From: Poa pratensis
Lineage: Eukaryota > Streptophyta > Magnoliopsida > Poales > Poaceae
Length of the DNA: 64,000 bases
Assembly: GCA_947311845.1 (NCBI GenBank)
Contig: CAMZMU010000040.1
Location: 51,669,557 to 51,733,556 of the forward strand
Direction: 5' to 3'
In this document: positions 21,371 to 33,265 of the stretch, in pieces
Position numbering within the stretch: the stretch's first letter is position 1
Layout: each line of letters opens with the position of its first letter
Made by a program: the position numbers and the translations under genes
Notes under the pieces: generated by a model
Seen by the model: only the letters and a program-made list of their open reading frames with translations
Told to the model about the DNA's origin: nothing
Database searches by the model: none

Positions 21371-22778
21371 TTAGGTGTTATAAAAAAACTTGATTGGGGG
21401 CACAAACAACATACCCAGCTAAGCCCAAAAAAAGACATAGGGAAAACCAAAACAATATGTGAATATAAGAAGTAAACGAATAAAACCAATGTATAGGCTA
21501 ATCGTAATTCTCAGTCAACTGACTGAGTGATGGACGGACCCATTATTATAAATGAGCCAATAATGTTAAACAAATTCATCAAAAAAACAATGATGTGTCA
21601 CTCAAGACAGTAACTTTACCAAATATGTCTAACGCTATCAAAACGACCAAAACAAGCAAAACTATGCATCTTCTATGCTAAGCCTTTTAAACATGGATCG
21701 TCGCACCGATGAGGTCGATGTCCAACCACCGGTCTCTAGATTTGTAGGTTATTTGTCATCGTCTTAGAAATAGAAAAACTATATTTGTAGAATGCACCTA
21801 GTTATAATATCGTAGATAGGCACAAAAATACATTGGTGCACATGGGAGCAGTGAACACGATATTTTTTATAAAAAATATTAATTTAAAATTTTCAAAATT
21901 TTCAAAACTTTTAGTCGGGCAAATATGATCAATTATTGTACCCATATAAAAATATTCGCCAGAGATAACCTTAATTTCAGACTAGCTAAAAAAATTGCCA
22001 ACAAAGAAACTGTAATACTATATACACGATATATTCTTCTAAATTTATCTTTTTTATCCTGACTTATATGAGAATCATTTTCAGGCCAACTTTTTCTACG
22101 ATTACATGACTTGATCATCTTTGAGTGCCAAAATATTAAGATTTTTTTTTATCTCCTTTTGAATTCCTAAACTTTTTTTTGGCGTATATCAGGTACCCAG
22201 AGTCATTATTCTCCAGATAGGCAAGCCTTAAGTTAACAAGATGCTGCTAGAATGGAATTCAGAGGGGGGAACTAGCTCTGACCTCTGAGTTTAATTAGTG
22301 AAACTTAATTGATACCAGATCGACGGGCTCATGAACGCTTGAATCTCTTACAGGGATCTTCCTTTAGTCTTAGGAGGTCAGCAAATACAAACGTGAGCTC
22401 AAATGATCGCCAACATGAAAACTATTCCTGAAAGTCTGAAACAAATCTGGCCACGATATACACACAGCAAGGAAAAATCAGCAAACGTCCATGAAGTATG
22501 GAAAGTTGGAAACCCTCCATCGTCAAAATTTACCATCGAGAGATGGAAACGGGACCAGCAAGTTTTGGAAACTCGAATCCGTGGTGAAGAGGAGTGTCAC
22601 TCGGACTCCAAGTATGGAAAGTTGGAAACCCTCCATCGATCGTTCATAAATAACTGAACCCCCCCCTCCACTCTCGGCTCCACACCCATCTCCATCCCGC
22701 CATCTCGCCGCCAATCTTCTCATCGACATCGACCTAGAAGCAGCGCGGAGCAGAGCAGAGCAGAGCAGCGCCTGATCC

Positions 22779-23756
22779 ATGGAGATGGACGGGCTCGACG
22801 AGGTCTACAAGCTCCAGCGCTTCCTGCCTACCGCCGAGGAGGCAGTGGGCTACTTCCTGCCGTGCCTCCTCCGCGGCGACACCATGCACGGCGCCGAGAA
22901 GCTCATCCGCCACGACGCCCAGGTCTACGCCTCCGAGGAGCCCAAGGACCTCGCCAGGCGGTTCGCTCCCGTGCCTACGGCCGTGACCTCCGGCGACCGC
23001 TTCTTCTTCACCACCTCCAAGCGCAACGCCAAGAACGGGCGGTGCGCGCGCGGCGCCGGCGCCGGCACCTGGGAAGTGCAGAAGACCGAGGACGTCTACA
23101 ACGACGAGGGCGTCAAGATCGGCGAGTCCAGGAACCTGTCGTTCAAGAAGGGCAAGGGCAAGGAGAAGACGTCCACCGGCTGGGTCATGGAGGAGTACCG
23201 GTGCCTGCTGCAGCAGGCCGTCGTGGCCGAAGGGGAGAAGGTGCTCTGCAGGATCCATCTGGCTCCGAACCCGCCCGCCGCCGCCCGCCAAGAATCGGAC
23301 GCGTACAAGCTTCGTCTTCAAGAACCAGCAGAGCCGGCACCCGCGCCGCAACCAGCTGAGCCCGTGAACACGCACGCGCAGAAGAGGCCAGCGCCGGTCG
23401 CGGCCGCCGATCTTTCAAGCTGCAAGAAGATGCGGATCGCCACCCCCATCCCTGTCCCGGAACCTGAGGAGTACGAGGATTGTCCGGTGTGGCCTGCCGC
23501 GCCCGTTTCCACCACCTTGCCGGCTGCATCCACGGAGGTGCCTGAAGCCGAAGACGACACGGGAAGCTGTACATGGGAAGAACTTTTCGGGGAGGAACAG
23601 CAAACTTTCCGGTGGAAGCTGATCAGGACCTCGACCAGTTGCTGCAAAGCCTTTTGGCTGAAAACAAGGAAGAAGCAGAGCTCCAGATGAAAAGCTGCAA
23701 TCACAATTTCGATCTTCAGGGACATCACAACCAGTTCTCGTTTGCACCTGTATACT
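22779..23756 (+). pseudogene. Divergent NAC-domain protein, copy 1 (C-terminal frameshift)
   Basis: This is a single-exon NAC-type transcription factor gene starting MEMDGLDEVYKLQRFLPTAE. The opening LQRFLPTAEEAVGYFLPCLL is a diverged version of the usual NAC subdomain A. Later NAC-like blocks include FAPVPTAVTSGDRFFFTT, GAGTWEVQKTEDVY and TGWVMEEYRCL. The C-terminus is acidic and Trp-containing (CTWEELFGEEQQTF), as in activation domains. At 23609-23611 this copy has CC where copy 2 has CCC. The shift replaces the conserved tail (ending QFSFAPVY at 23756) with a basic tail that stops at 23690. The DNA-binding part is intact, so a 303-aa product is possible. Confidence 0.72.
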
Positions 23757-24669
23757 AAATCCAATCTCGATGCTTCTGTCAAAATATAATGGTTGTAGTT
23801 CAACTGGGTGTGGTTTTGTATTTTCGTTCTTGCTCCTGTGATCTTCTGAACCTTGTATTCACTTGCGGTACATTTCCTATGTTTTGGGCGAGAACTTTTT
23901 AATTATATCTAAAATGCATGATGCATTTGTCCATCTGTCGAAATATTATGTTCAGTAATCCAATTTTCGAAAGAATCATACAAACGTGCAAAATTCTTTC
24001 AGATAGAGCTCTTTAAGCAACCTCATTGGTCCATGAATAGAATCCACTTAAACTCTATCACAGCATACACTTTCCAACTTCGGGAGCCGAAAGGCAACTG
24101 GTTAAACGAAATAATACATAGCGGCAAGAGTAGGACGACAATCTCATCAGTCATCGGCTTACATTAAGTAGCAATTATAATAGGTTAGTCCGCTCAAGAA
24201 CGACAGCAGATCACCCGGTGCGACAGAAAGCTGAGCCAGTTCACGATACAAGATACCTCTGACATTATAACCCATGGTACACAATTAGAATTTGTACATA
24301 TGAAAAAGAACTAGGTAATAATGTGCAAGAATTCCTGAAACAAAAAGGAGAAGTATCTTGCAATGTGCAAGAACTGAAACTGTGGACATGCTCATCATTC
24401 TTTCCTACGCTCATCTTTTCAAGTAGGGTCTTCAAAGAAAAATAAGACCAGTAACAAAAAATTCAGACGAGGGCATCAGTCACTAACTAAAACCACGATT
24501 CCTACCTAAATTGTCGGTTGAACTGCAGCATCACTGCAGCAGGGAACTAGCAAGAGAGGAATACATAAAACCATAATCCATGAGCTTCTTACACTCATTT
24601 TCTTAGCAGATTGGTGAAAATCTGTCGAAGATGATAGTGTGTTGTTTCTTAGTTGCGTGTGATGCAGAA

Positions 24670-26449
24670 TAGACTTGGCATCTCAGCCAGTGCCCATCTC
24701 GATCTGGACGGTGTGCACGGGCACAGAGCCATTCGATTCTTCGCCACCAACACTTTCTCCACTCCCATGGATACCCTGGGGATCTTCATTTCTGGCTTCA
24801 TGGTTGATCTGATTCTGATCAGTCATAGACCCATTGCCCATGCCATTCTCCAGTGAACTAGATCCTCCGTGGCCTTCACCTCCCCCGTCCCCATCGCACT
24901 CTGCATATCAGAATCTCTCAATTCATGTATTTGGCATGAACTGACCTGGCAATGCCTATCAACAGCATGAGAGCTGAGATACATACAGTGATGATAAAGA
25001 GACCAGAGAAACTTCGCAAAGTGAGAGGTGCCGAATCTGTGTTGGGGATGCCATAACTCGGCAATGTCGTTGCTGTGCCCAACCACTTCGCTTGAATTTG
25101 CAAGCCTTCGTCCCCACTTGTCAGGTTCAAGATGGCTACCGAAAGATTATGCACCAGTCGAGAATCTTGAGGAAATACCTGTAGAGATACACAATGCTAG
25201 TCAGACCATATTGGTTTATCCAAAACACAGCGTCGCTCTTGTAAGGACGCAATTACAAGAGTGAGAAGCTTACGAAACCAAATCCAGGTGTCTTGTATAT
25301 GCGGCTAACCATCTGGAATTCATTATGGTACTGAGGGTCGGAGAGAAAAGATGTTAAGTAGGGGATCTCATCAACTATAGCCGAAACACCTCCATTCTTA
25401 GACCCCTTCCTCAAAGCTTTAGCGTATTCTTCTTTCTTTGTATAGGACCTTAACCTTTCTCTGGCGAAGCCTTGCTTTGTCAGGACAGAATGTACAAACG
25501 ATCCAGGATGGCATCCAATATGGTCATCATTTGACAGGAGCTGGTCAAGATCAGTCACTGAGGGCCGGAGCCTCTTTGCAGTCAGAATGGAGGATAAGCT
25601 AGCTGTGTAGCTCTGCACTATAACAAGCACAACAAAGCACCATATAACCACGACAATTTTTGACAGAGGGCTTCTAATAATTTGGCCTGCACATATTAAA
25701 GTAATCAGGAAAGTAGAGCATGTCAGAACTACATAACAACTTATAATGCATCAAATATTGTCGGCAAATTTGAGCCCCCAAGTGCTAACCATGAGAAAAT
25801 GTCAAGGTTGAGAAAGAAAAGTACAGAGCAGTGCTCCACTGTCTCGAACTCGGTCCTTGGTAATCCACGTTTCTGGGCCGCTCAATCATCCACACAACTA
25901 ATCCAGTGAAGAAGAAACCGCCCACAGTTGCTAGCCAAAGTTCCGTTGTTAGTGGCTTTAAGAATACCCATTCAATTGCTGATTTAGAGTCATTCTCCGT
26001 GAGCACAAGCAGTGACACACCAGACTCAGTGTATGGCATCGTGAAGTCCACATATACAGCTCGCTCTGCAGTTATAGTTACGTCACCCACTGCTGCATCG
26101 AATATCTGGTCATAACCACCAACAGGTACAATATAAATATGTGATTCTCAAAAAATGATATGCAAGTACAAGGAGCAAGGCTCAACCACCCCTGAAGACG
26201 CATTGCCTACTAGTTGGTCATAAGAACCGGCAAAGACATTGAACTCGTAATCAAGATCATGTGGTAGCTTCTCCACAGCAGCCTCAAAAACATCAATACA
26301 GTAGCCGGTAACCCTTTGAGTAGATGCATTCACAAAAGCTTTAAAATCTTGTTTCAGTGGCACAGCAATCTTCAGTTTCTTGGCATGGTGTCTAGTAAAA
26401 GCTCCTGAATTTCTTGTCGCTAATATTCAGGCATCCTTCCTCTTGATTT
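24670..26449 (-). pseudogene. Glutamate receptor-like channel (GLR), copy 1, C-terminal half only
   Basis: Plant GLRs are plasma-membrane cation channels related to ionotropic glutamate receptors. Minus-strand exons: 26449-26211 (ligand-binding lobe S1: AKKLKIAVPLKQDFKAFV), 26105-25790 (S1 end FDAAVGDVTITAERAVYVDF and first membrane segment), 25686-25274 (pore/M3 with SYTASLSSILTAKRL, then S2) and 25178-24918 (S2 and last membrane segment). The 26210-26106 intron is my best guess. The amino-terminal domain is absent. Lesions: TGA where copy 2 has AGA near 26430; a stop just after the last membrane segment (24918-24920); a 1-nt loss near 24897. Copy 2 shows the C-tail that should follow. Confidence 0.82.
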
Positions 26450-27371
26450 CTGCATTAAGAAAACAATTTAATATCATATCTAAATGTCGACCCAATGTAT
26501 TCATGCGCTATGGAAACTAAAAGGTTTAGTAGCATAGCAATAAAATTTCATCCACAATGACAAACACAGGAGAAGGGCACATGTTCGCACAACAGAGGGA
26601 AGTGCACATGTTTTTATGTGATACTGTAACAGTTACATATCCTAGGAGAATTACACATAGTAAATGAAAACATTTTCCTCTATAATCTCTTTTATCTATA
26701 CTAGCAAATGCATGTTTTTTTTTAAATCTTCAGACAGCTAATGGAATAATGTGCTAGTTTACTCATTTTTATATTTCTAAAAGTTGGTGTAACTGTGCCC
26801 CTAGGAACCAGGTGCCGCCTTTTCATTTTCATTTAGATTCTGCTAGTATGCAGGTTGGGCACCGAGATCTGTGATACAAACATGTACTTATGTAGGCAAC
26901 TACTTAATTTAAGTTGCCCGTTGATAGGAATTGGAGATTGAGGAACATGCATTTTGGATGGTTTCTCTCTTGGAGCATAAGGGTTGTAATAAACCAGTGT
27001 GTCTAGTCACAATGATATATGAGCTCTGTATATCCTATTTGATAATTCACGCCTACTTAGCGTTCATTTGTTTATTGTTTTCTAGTCAACAACATGTTTG
27101 ACAGCATTTGCTACACATGCTACTACAGGTGAAAATTACAGGCAGCTTCTTCCTAGTACAATTGGAAAGGGAAAATTAGCTCGATAGTATAATAAAGAGG
27201 TCCAAATCTGAAAATATCATCCAGTTTTAGAGTTGCCTGTGGTCCATATATCGGATGTTCTGTTTAAGTAGATGATGGACTGATGGCCATAGATTAGAGA
27301 CTGAAAAATCGCCGAGTGGATAAGTCATAAGTGTATATGGCACAGCGAATCTCCTCGATCCTACCTGGGAA

Positions 27372-27722
27372 TCAGGATTGTTCTGGAGTTCCTCGCCTAG
27401 GTCGGTGGGCGGGCGAGGGCTCTGCACCACGCACGCCTCTATCTGGAAGATGGGAGCCGCTCAGCTTCCGCGTCTGCCCCAATCCCCACCACCGCAGCAG
27501 GCGGCGGCGCGGGGTGATAGGGAAGGTGGGGCTCGGACAGATGGGATAAGGCCGCGGGCGTTGCGACCAGCGGCTTCCCCGCCGTCGTAGATATGGGGCA
27601 TTGTGGCCGTTGGCCGGCGGGGTACGGACTACGGGCAAACGCCGGCGAGAGTTCGGGGCGGCGTGTTCGACGGCATTTGCAGGGGAGAGACATTTTTCTT
27701 CTTTTTGCCGAGGTGGCAAGGT
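27372..27722. other. Conserved GC-rich block of the duplication (possible 5' exon, minus)
   Basis: This block is well conserved with 42590-42905 plus 45325-45345 in copy 2. On the minus strand it stays open for about 115 codons, and a donor-like CAG/GTAGGA occurs at its 3' side (near 27370). It lies upstream of the truncated GLR gene and could be a first exon or promoter region. I do not recognise the protein. 26450-27371 otherwise shows no gene. Confidence 0.4.
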
Positions 27723-28183
27723 TTGTCTCCCATTTGGGCTTGGGCCTACTTAGGTATAGGTAAATGTAGTCCTCTGATCCGTAAAACGTGTCGCTATGGT
27801 AACTAAGTAAAATTCACTCACGGTCAGTGAACTTGTCACGGAAGCACGCGACGGTCACTGAACTTCCAAATACGCACACTACGGTCACTGTATACGTCTA
27901 GAGGTGAATGTACGGTCACTGCAGAACATATCCGCGGCGTGCGCCCACGTGTTGACCGGTCAGCGGAGCCAGACGTCGAAGCTGGGGGTCGTGGAGGGAG
28001 TGAACGGAGATTTAAAATATTCTCAGGTGTGTTTTGCAAACTTCCACGGCTTACTAAAATCCCCTCCCTTCCTCTCTCCTGGCATTCTCCGCCCCAAATC
28101 CCTAGCTCGAGCACCCAAATCCCTAGCTCGAGCATCGCCGGTGACCACCCACCCCATCTTCTCCCACCGCCACCGCCGCTGCA

Positions 28184-28794
28184 ATGTCGGAAACAAGCTC
28201 TGTCCGGTCTGCTCGCCGCGTTGGTGCCATGGTGCTTCCGCGAATCGAGTGCCCGGAGTACGGCCTGAAGGTGAAGATGCTGACTTCGACCACCTATGAA
28301 CACAGTGGCTGGGTGTTCTACCGGTGTGTCAATGAGGCAGTAAGTATCGATTTTGTTTGTAAACAAGTTGTGATTTCTCGCATTGGTAGGGATTCTATAC
28401 TGCGGCTAATTTGAGATTTTTCTCTCTTTTCTGTCTGTAGACTAGTTGTGGTTTCTGGCATTGGGAGAGAGAGTACGTTTACCACCTGGTGGATACCAAC
28501 ATCCTCGTTGGTGATGCTGCTGGTGATGCTGTTGGCGCAGCAGAGGAGAGGCGCGAAGAATTGGAAGCAGTGAACAGACAGGAGATGGTGCGTAGAAAGC
28601 GCCATGAACAAGCAGCTGGAAGGGAGGATCACGGGAGGGGAAGGTCTGCAGATGCGAGTAGGAGCGGCATCACCAAGCTAGAAGCTCGTGCATTGCTTGC
28701 TGTAGGCAGAGAGCTGCTGCTGATCATGAAGATGATGATGGCTAGCTTGATGGTGCTCTATGTTCTCACTGTTATGTGTGTGCTGAAGAAGTGA
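28184..28794 (+). CDS. zf-GRF domain protein with C-terminal membrane segment (MULE companion gene)
   Basis: There are two exons: 28184-28339 and 28441-28794 (donor GCA/GTAAGT, acceptor CTGTAG, phase 0), giving 169 aa. The GRF zinc-finger pattern is visible: IECPEYGLKVKMLTST, then SGWVFYRC, then TSCGFWHWERE. The second Cys of the usual CPxC is Tyr26 here, so zinc binding may be weakened. A coiled, charged middle (EERREELEAVNRQEMVRRK) leads to a hydrophobic stretch near residues 138-166 (LLLIMKMMMASLMVLYVLTV). GRF fingers bind single-stranded nucleic acid in some proteins. Its role in MULEs is unknown. Location inside the TIRs makes it a transposon gene. Confidence 0.75.
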
Positions 28795-28909
28795 AGAGAT
28801 GGTCCTGAAGACTAGTTCCAGAAGATGAAGTTGTGATGGTCATGTAGTTTGTAGGGCTAAGTTTAGTAATCTGTAGCTGTATTTTGGACATGGTAGTAGT
28901 CTGAATGTA

Positions 28910-29025
28910 TGTGCTTGTTTAAGTGTTTATGTTGGTAAGACAACTTCTGTATGCAACTACTTATGGTTGTGCTTGTTTAAGTGTTTATGTTGGTAAGACA
29001 ACTTCTGTACGCAACTACTTTTACT
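28910..29025. repeat. 58-bp tandem duplication
   Basis: Two nearly identical copies of a 58-bp unit starting TGTGCTTGTTTAAGTG lie head to tail downstream of the zf-GRF gene, inside the MULE. Confidence 0.8.
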
Positions 29026-29299
29026 CTATATGTGAATGTATGTGTCTGTCTCTACCATTAACCTTAGATATATTGCATCATAACAAATTCATGGATCATC
29101 ATTGTAATACTCTCCAGAAACTGATTCAGAAGTTGCATTGCATTATTACAAAGCTCCAGGTCTACAGAAACTAATACAAATCACCTAAAGATGTCAAACA
29201 TGGATACATGTTTGGGTGGATAAATTGATTTTTTTTTGCTTGATGTTCATTTGCATCTCTGCTAGCTGGTGGTCTCTTAGTTTGTATCCTTTGTGCCCC

Positions 29300-32200
29300 T
29301 TACTCTTGTGCTGCTAGTCTCTGTGCCTCCTGCTCTTGTGCTGCTGCAAGTCTTTGTGCCTCCTCTCAGCTGCTGCTACCCTCCTCCTCTCTGCTTCTGC
29401 TTCTCTTTTCTGTGCTTGTTCATGTCTTCTCCTTGCTGCTTCTTCAGCTTTTTCTCTTCTACTTCTCTTCTTTGTTGAAGCATAGCTTGTTTTTTAGCTT
29501 CAAGCTGTTGTTCTCTTTGTTGCTTCATCATGAGCATCTTCTTACTCAGATCACTTAGTGTAGCTGTATTCCTACCTTCTTGGCTAAGCATTTCTCTGGC
29601 ATTACTAATGAAGCTGGATTCAGGTACAGGTGTTTGAATAATGGTCCTTGGAACTGGCATTTCTGCAATCAATTGATCAATCCGAAGATCTTGAACCATT
29701 GGACTATCATGTGCAATGTTGTCATCCTGTGAACAAACAAGGTGATGATCTGTGAACAACACAAGATAGTTTGCAATATAAAGGAGAAGAATGTGTAACA
29801 GGACAAGAAGTAATGACCTGGATTAGGAGAGGATCAGTATTAGTAGTGGTTGTTGATTGGTTAGTGTGTTGCACACTAGGAGGTGGTAATCCAGCCTTCA
29901 AGTATTTGCAACCCTTCCTGTTGTGATCTGCTTCACCACAGTATTTGCAATGTATAATGATACCATGCCTGGATATTTTTTCCCTCCATTACCACACACA
30001 ATTTCATCAGGTGACTTCCTTCTGCTCTTGCATGGTCTACCTACATGTTTCTGGTAGTTGGGAGGTTCAATTAGTGGACCATTCATCCTCTGCCACTCAG
30101 TCTGGTCTTTGCAAGGATACACTACATTGTTGTAAACCTTTTTGAACATGGCAACTGAGTAGCATTTGTCTACAAGTGTATGGGCATCCATCTTCTCATG
30201 TCTACAGCATGCCAACACATGAAGGCAGGGGATTCCATTTTTCTGCCACCTTACACAGCTGCAAGTCTTGGTTTGCAAATCAACAATATACATTGTTCCC
30301 CTATCTCCTACCTGAAAGAGCCGATCTCCTGTACCAAGCACTTCAGCAGTGTTGGCCAATTCTTTTAGCAGCTCAATTTTCTTCTTGATCTTTGGACATA
30401 TATCACCAACCATCTTGTCAGCCTCTATTTGCTTGCTCTAGTGCCTAGTCATCAATTGCTCTTTAATTCTCTCAAACATGCTTACCACTGGCATTTCTCT
30501 GGCCTCTAATATGTACCTGACAAAGTCAGATGATATGAAACAGGACAATACAAGCAAGATGATATGAAACAGCACAAATAAGACTAGGTTCTTACTTATT
30601 GAAAACCTCACAGTTGTTGTTCAGTAAGATATCACACTTAGGCAGGTTACTTTGAAATGCCCTAACCCATGTGTTTGGTTCCAATTCGTTTAGCCAGATA
30701 AATGCATCTGCATTGAGCTCTTTCATTTCATTCATATAGGTTTCATAATGAAAGGTGTGTTACTTCTAGCTATTTTCCACAACTGGTTTTTCAATGCATC
30801 TCCTTTGAAATGCTGCTGGAAATTCTTCCACATGTGCCTAACACAGAACCTATGTTCTAAGTCAGGAAATAGCTCTGACACAGCATTGATCAGTCCCTTC
30901 TGTTTGTCTGACATAATGGTCCAGGGTGTAGTGTTATGAATATCTAGATCCATCTTCAATCTCTCAAGGAACCAGATCCAATTAGGCTTGTCCTCAACTT
31001 CAACTAGAGCAATTGCAATAGGGAAAATGCAGTTGTTAGGATCTATGCCCACAGCAGCAAGTAATTGGCCTCTGTATCTGGTTTTGATATGGCATCCATC
31101 CAAGAAAATAACAGGCCTGCAACCTTGTAGAAAGCCTCTTTTACATGCATCTATAGACATGTAAGCCTTGTTGAACCTTGCATTCTCATCTAGAGCAACA
31201 AAGAATGAGCTACCAGGTTGCTCCTTCTTAATTCATTTGCATAATCCCACAGAAGTTTGTACTGAGCAGCTTCATCTCCATGAATTACCTTCATTGCCAA
31301 TCTTCTAGCCCTCTACAACTTCATTCTACCAGGTGTCATATGCCATTTCTTTTGCACAACTCTATAAAAATTCTTCAGGTTCATATCCTGGTCAGCTCTG
31401 AAGCTATCTAAGAACTTGTTAGCAAGAAAGGGAGCAGTGAATGCCCTCACATTCCATTTCTTCTCACATGTATGTTCTGGCACAAACTTCTTGATCATGA
31501 AACAGTTTGTCCTGATGTCCAATGATGCCCACAGATACCAGGTGCAATCTTCTTCACATACTACCTTCACCCTTGTTTTATCATTGACTGGAAGAGTTAT
31601 GGCTCTTCTGTTCTTGCAGGTATATTGCTTGATAGCTGTCCTTAGCAGATCCACATTTGCAAACACTTGTCCAACATGAAATTTGGGACAATGGAGGTCT
31701 TCTTGTCTGAATGTTCTGAACTTAGTAACAAGTTCATCATCTGAGTCAGGTGCCCACAAGTCCTCACCTTCTTCTTCGTACTCCTCTTTTGGTAACACTG
31801 CTTCTTTTCCTTTAGCACTGCCTTCACTCTGTTTTCCTTCATCTGCCCTCACTTCATCTTGTCCTTTGTTCTTCAGATTTGATGCAACAAGATCATCAAC
31901 ATCCACATATTGGGCATACAGATCATCATCATCTGAAGATATGTCAAAATCACTGTCAACAATGTATTCAGGGTCATCATCTGAGTCTTCTGAATCAGTA
32001 CATGTGTGGGTATCACCTCCTTGGCCTTCATCTGCATTGGAATGTTGCAACTGCTCTCCCACATGATTAATTACAATAGTTTATGTTTGATCTTGCTGAA
32101 ATGCACCTTCAGTGTCAACTTGTTCAGTCTGTGATATTGGATTCAGAACTACATCATCAGAACTCATGTTGGCATTGAAACTATCCTCATGATCCAAATA

Positions 32201-32790
32201 CAAGCTGAAGAAATGATGACCAATTGACAAGAAAGTCAACATCTGGTCAGTATCATGATCATCCCTAATCTCTCTCAACCCATTCTTGTTCAATGCTAAG
32301 ATAGGAATGCAGTAAAACACCTTCAACCTGCCTGCCATTTCCCATCCTATTTCCTCCCCTTACATGATCTGTCAATTCCTTCCCCAACAAAATACCCACC
32401 ATGGTTAATCTGCACTTAAAATTTACCAGACCGTGCACCTGCGATGCCAAGAAGTACATGAATCAACAAGAATGGACCTAAAAATCATATATCTTTTAAA
32501 GTTCCTTAAACCATGTCTCCGAAACCACACATATCCGCACCAAAACCCTAACCTTTCTACAACTAATTTCACCATGTCAAACCAACAACTAACATTCTAC
32601 AACGAATTTGATCCTGCCAAACCAAGGATTCAGGTTCCTATCGAAGAAAACGGAGCGGAATTGAAAAAGAGGCAGAATTGGCGGCGACTTACCATACACA
32701 GGCGGAGGGGCTCCAACAGGGCGACGAACATGAGACATGGCGAAGGCGCACCCTCTTCACGGAGCCTCCAATGGGCAGCGCCGCAGCCGC
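29300..32790 (-). pseudogene. MURA-type MULE transposase, multiply disabled
   Basis: The minus-strand relic runs from a short first exon (MSHVRRPVGAPPPVY near 32735-32690, donor GTAAGTC) through an acidic region (about 32060-31740). Next come the MuDR DNA-binding domain (FHVGQVFANVDLLRTAIKQY, 31690-31313) and the DDE domain (VIFLDGCHIKTRYRGQ, then WTIMSDKQKGL, then HRFCVRHMWKNF, 31160-30770). A SWIM finger (TCSCVRWQKNGIPCLHVLAC, 30320-30230), a CCHC knuckle (CKYCGEADHNRKGC, about 29950-29905) and a Lys/Gln/Glu-rich coil (29600-29376) follow. Lesions: a stop near 31316, shifts near 31215, 30745 and 29975, and a stop near 30438. Introns are predicted near 30597-30520 and before 32430. Transposase function is lost. 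Confidence 0.87.
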
Positions 32791-33235
32791 TTGTCGTCTC
32801 CGACGCAGCGGCGACGATGAATTCGCCCACCCCGACGTCTCCGACGCAGTGCCGTACTCGCCGCCTTGACTGGGCCGTCCAAACAGAGTCAGGGTGACAT
32901 TTATTCGCTTCTTCCGACATCGACCCAGGGGGGTTTCTGCAATAACGACCCGCGCGCTTCGACGACTGCCTCCGCTGACCAGTCAACACGTGTGCGTACG
33001 CCGCGGATACGATCAGCAGTGACCGTATATTCACCTCCATACGTATATAGTGACCGTAGTGTGTGTATTTGGAAGTTCAGTGACCGACGCGAGCTCCCGT
33101 GACAAGTTCAGTGACCGTGAGTGAATTTTACACCTACCGTTTTGTACAATGTGGGTTCAATTTCCACGCACTTTTAATGGATCAGAGGGAGTTTTTTTTA
33201 GAGCACTCATACCATCCCGTGTATTTTCAACATGC

Positions 33236-33265
33236 TACTCCCTCCAATCCGAAAAATGTGTGGTG
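33236..33265. mobile_element. Stowaway-type MITE end fragment
   Basis: CTCCCTCCAATCCGAAAAAT after TA resembles a Stowaway end. No partner end was found nearby. From here to 34612 the sequence is AT-rich and shows no gene. Confidence 0.35.

Larger units (their letters stand above)
27807..33131. mobile_element. MuDR-like transposon (MULE), about 5.3 kb
   Basis: The ends are long inverted repeats: the left begins GTAAAATTCACTCACGGTCA and the right ends with the near-complement, both with repeated CGGTCACTGAACTT motifs for about 120 bp. Inside are a plus-strand zf-GRF gene (28184-28794) and a minus-strand MURA-type transposase relic (about 29300-32790), arranged convergently as in two-gene Mutator elements. 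I could not identify a 9-bp TSD; the flanks are the two halves of a Stowaway-like MITE. Transposase lesions indicate a non-autonomous relic. Confidence 0.85.
27767..33195. mobile_element. Stowaway-type MITE split by a MULE
   Basis: The left part (27767-27806) starts TCCTCTGATCCGTAAAA. The right part (33132-33195) ends with the complement of CTCCCTCTGATCCATTAAAA. These are matching Stowaway-style ends that now enclose the MULE. Copy 2 of the segmental duplication has an apparent empty site (GGTAAATGTTTTTTG near 46155), which supports insertion after duplication or loss from copy 2. Confidence 0.6.
22541..33235. repeat. Segmental duplication, copy 1 (NAC + GLR block)
   Basis: From about 22541 the sequence aligns by eye with 38516 onward. 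It includes the NAC gene (plus), the GLR gene (minus), a conserved GC-rich block (27372-27722), and a final match around GTATTTTCAACATGCT (33219-33234 versus 46189-46204). Copy 1 contains the Stowaway plus MULE insertion (27767-33195), which copy 2 lacks. Copy 2 contains a Mutator-like element (43014-45259), which copy 1 lacks. Copy 1 also keeps about 240 bp (near 23985-24225) missing from copy 2. Confidence 0.85.

Noticed and set aside
22734..23375. Minus-strand 213-codon ORF over the NAC gene
   Set aside because: It is antisense to the NAC coding region, GC-rich, with no recognisable domain.
27807..33131. A clean 9-bp TSD for the MULE
   Set aside because: The bases just outside the TIRs (GGTAACTAA left, ACCTACCGT right) do not match, so no TSD is claimed.
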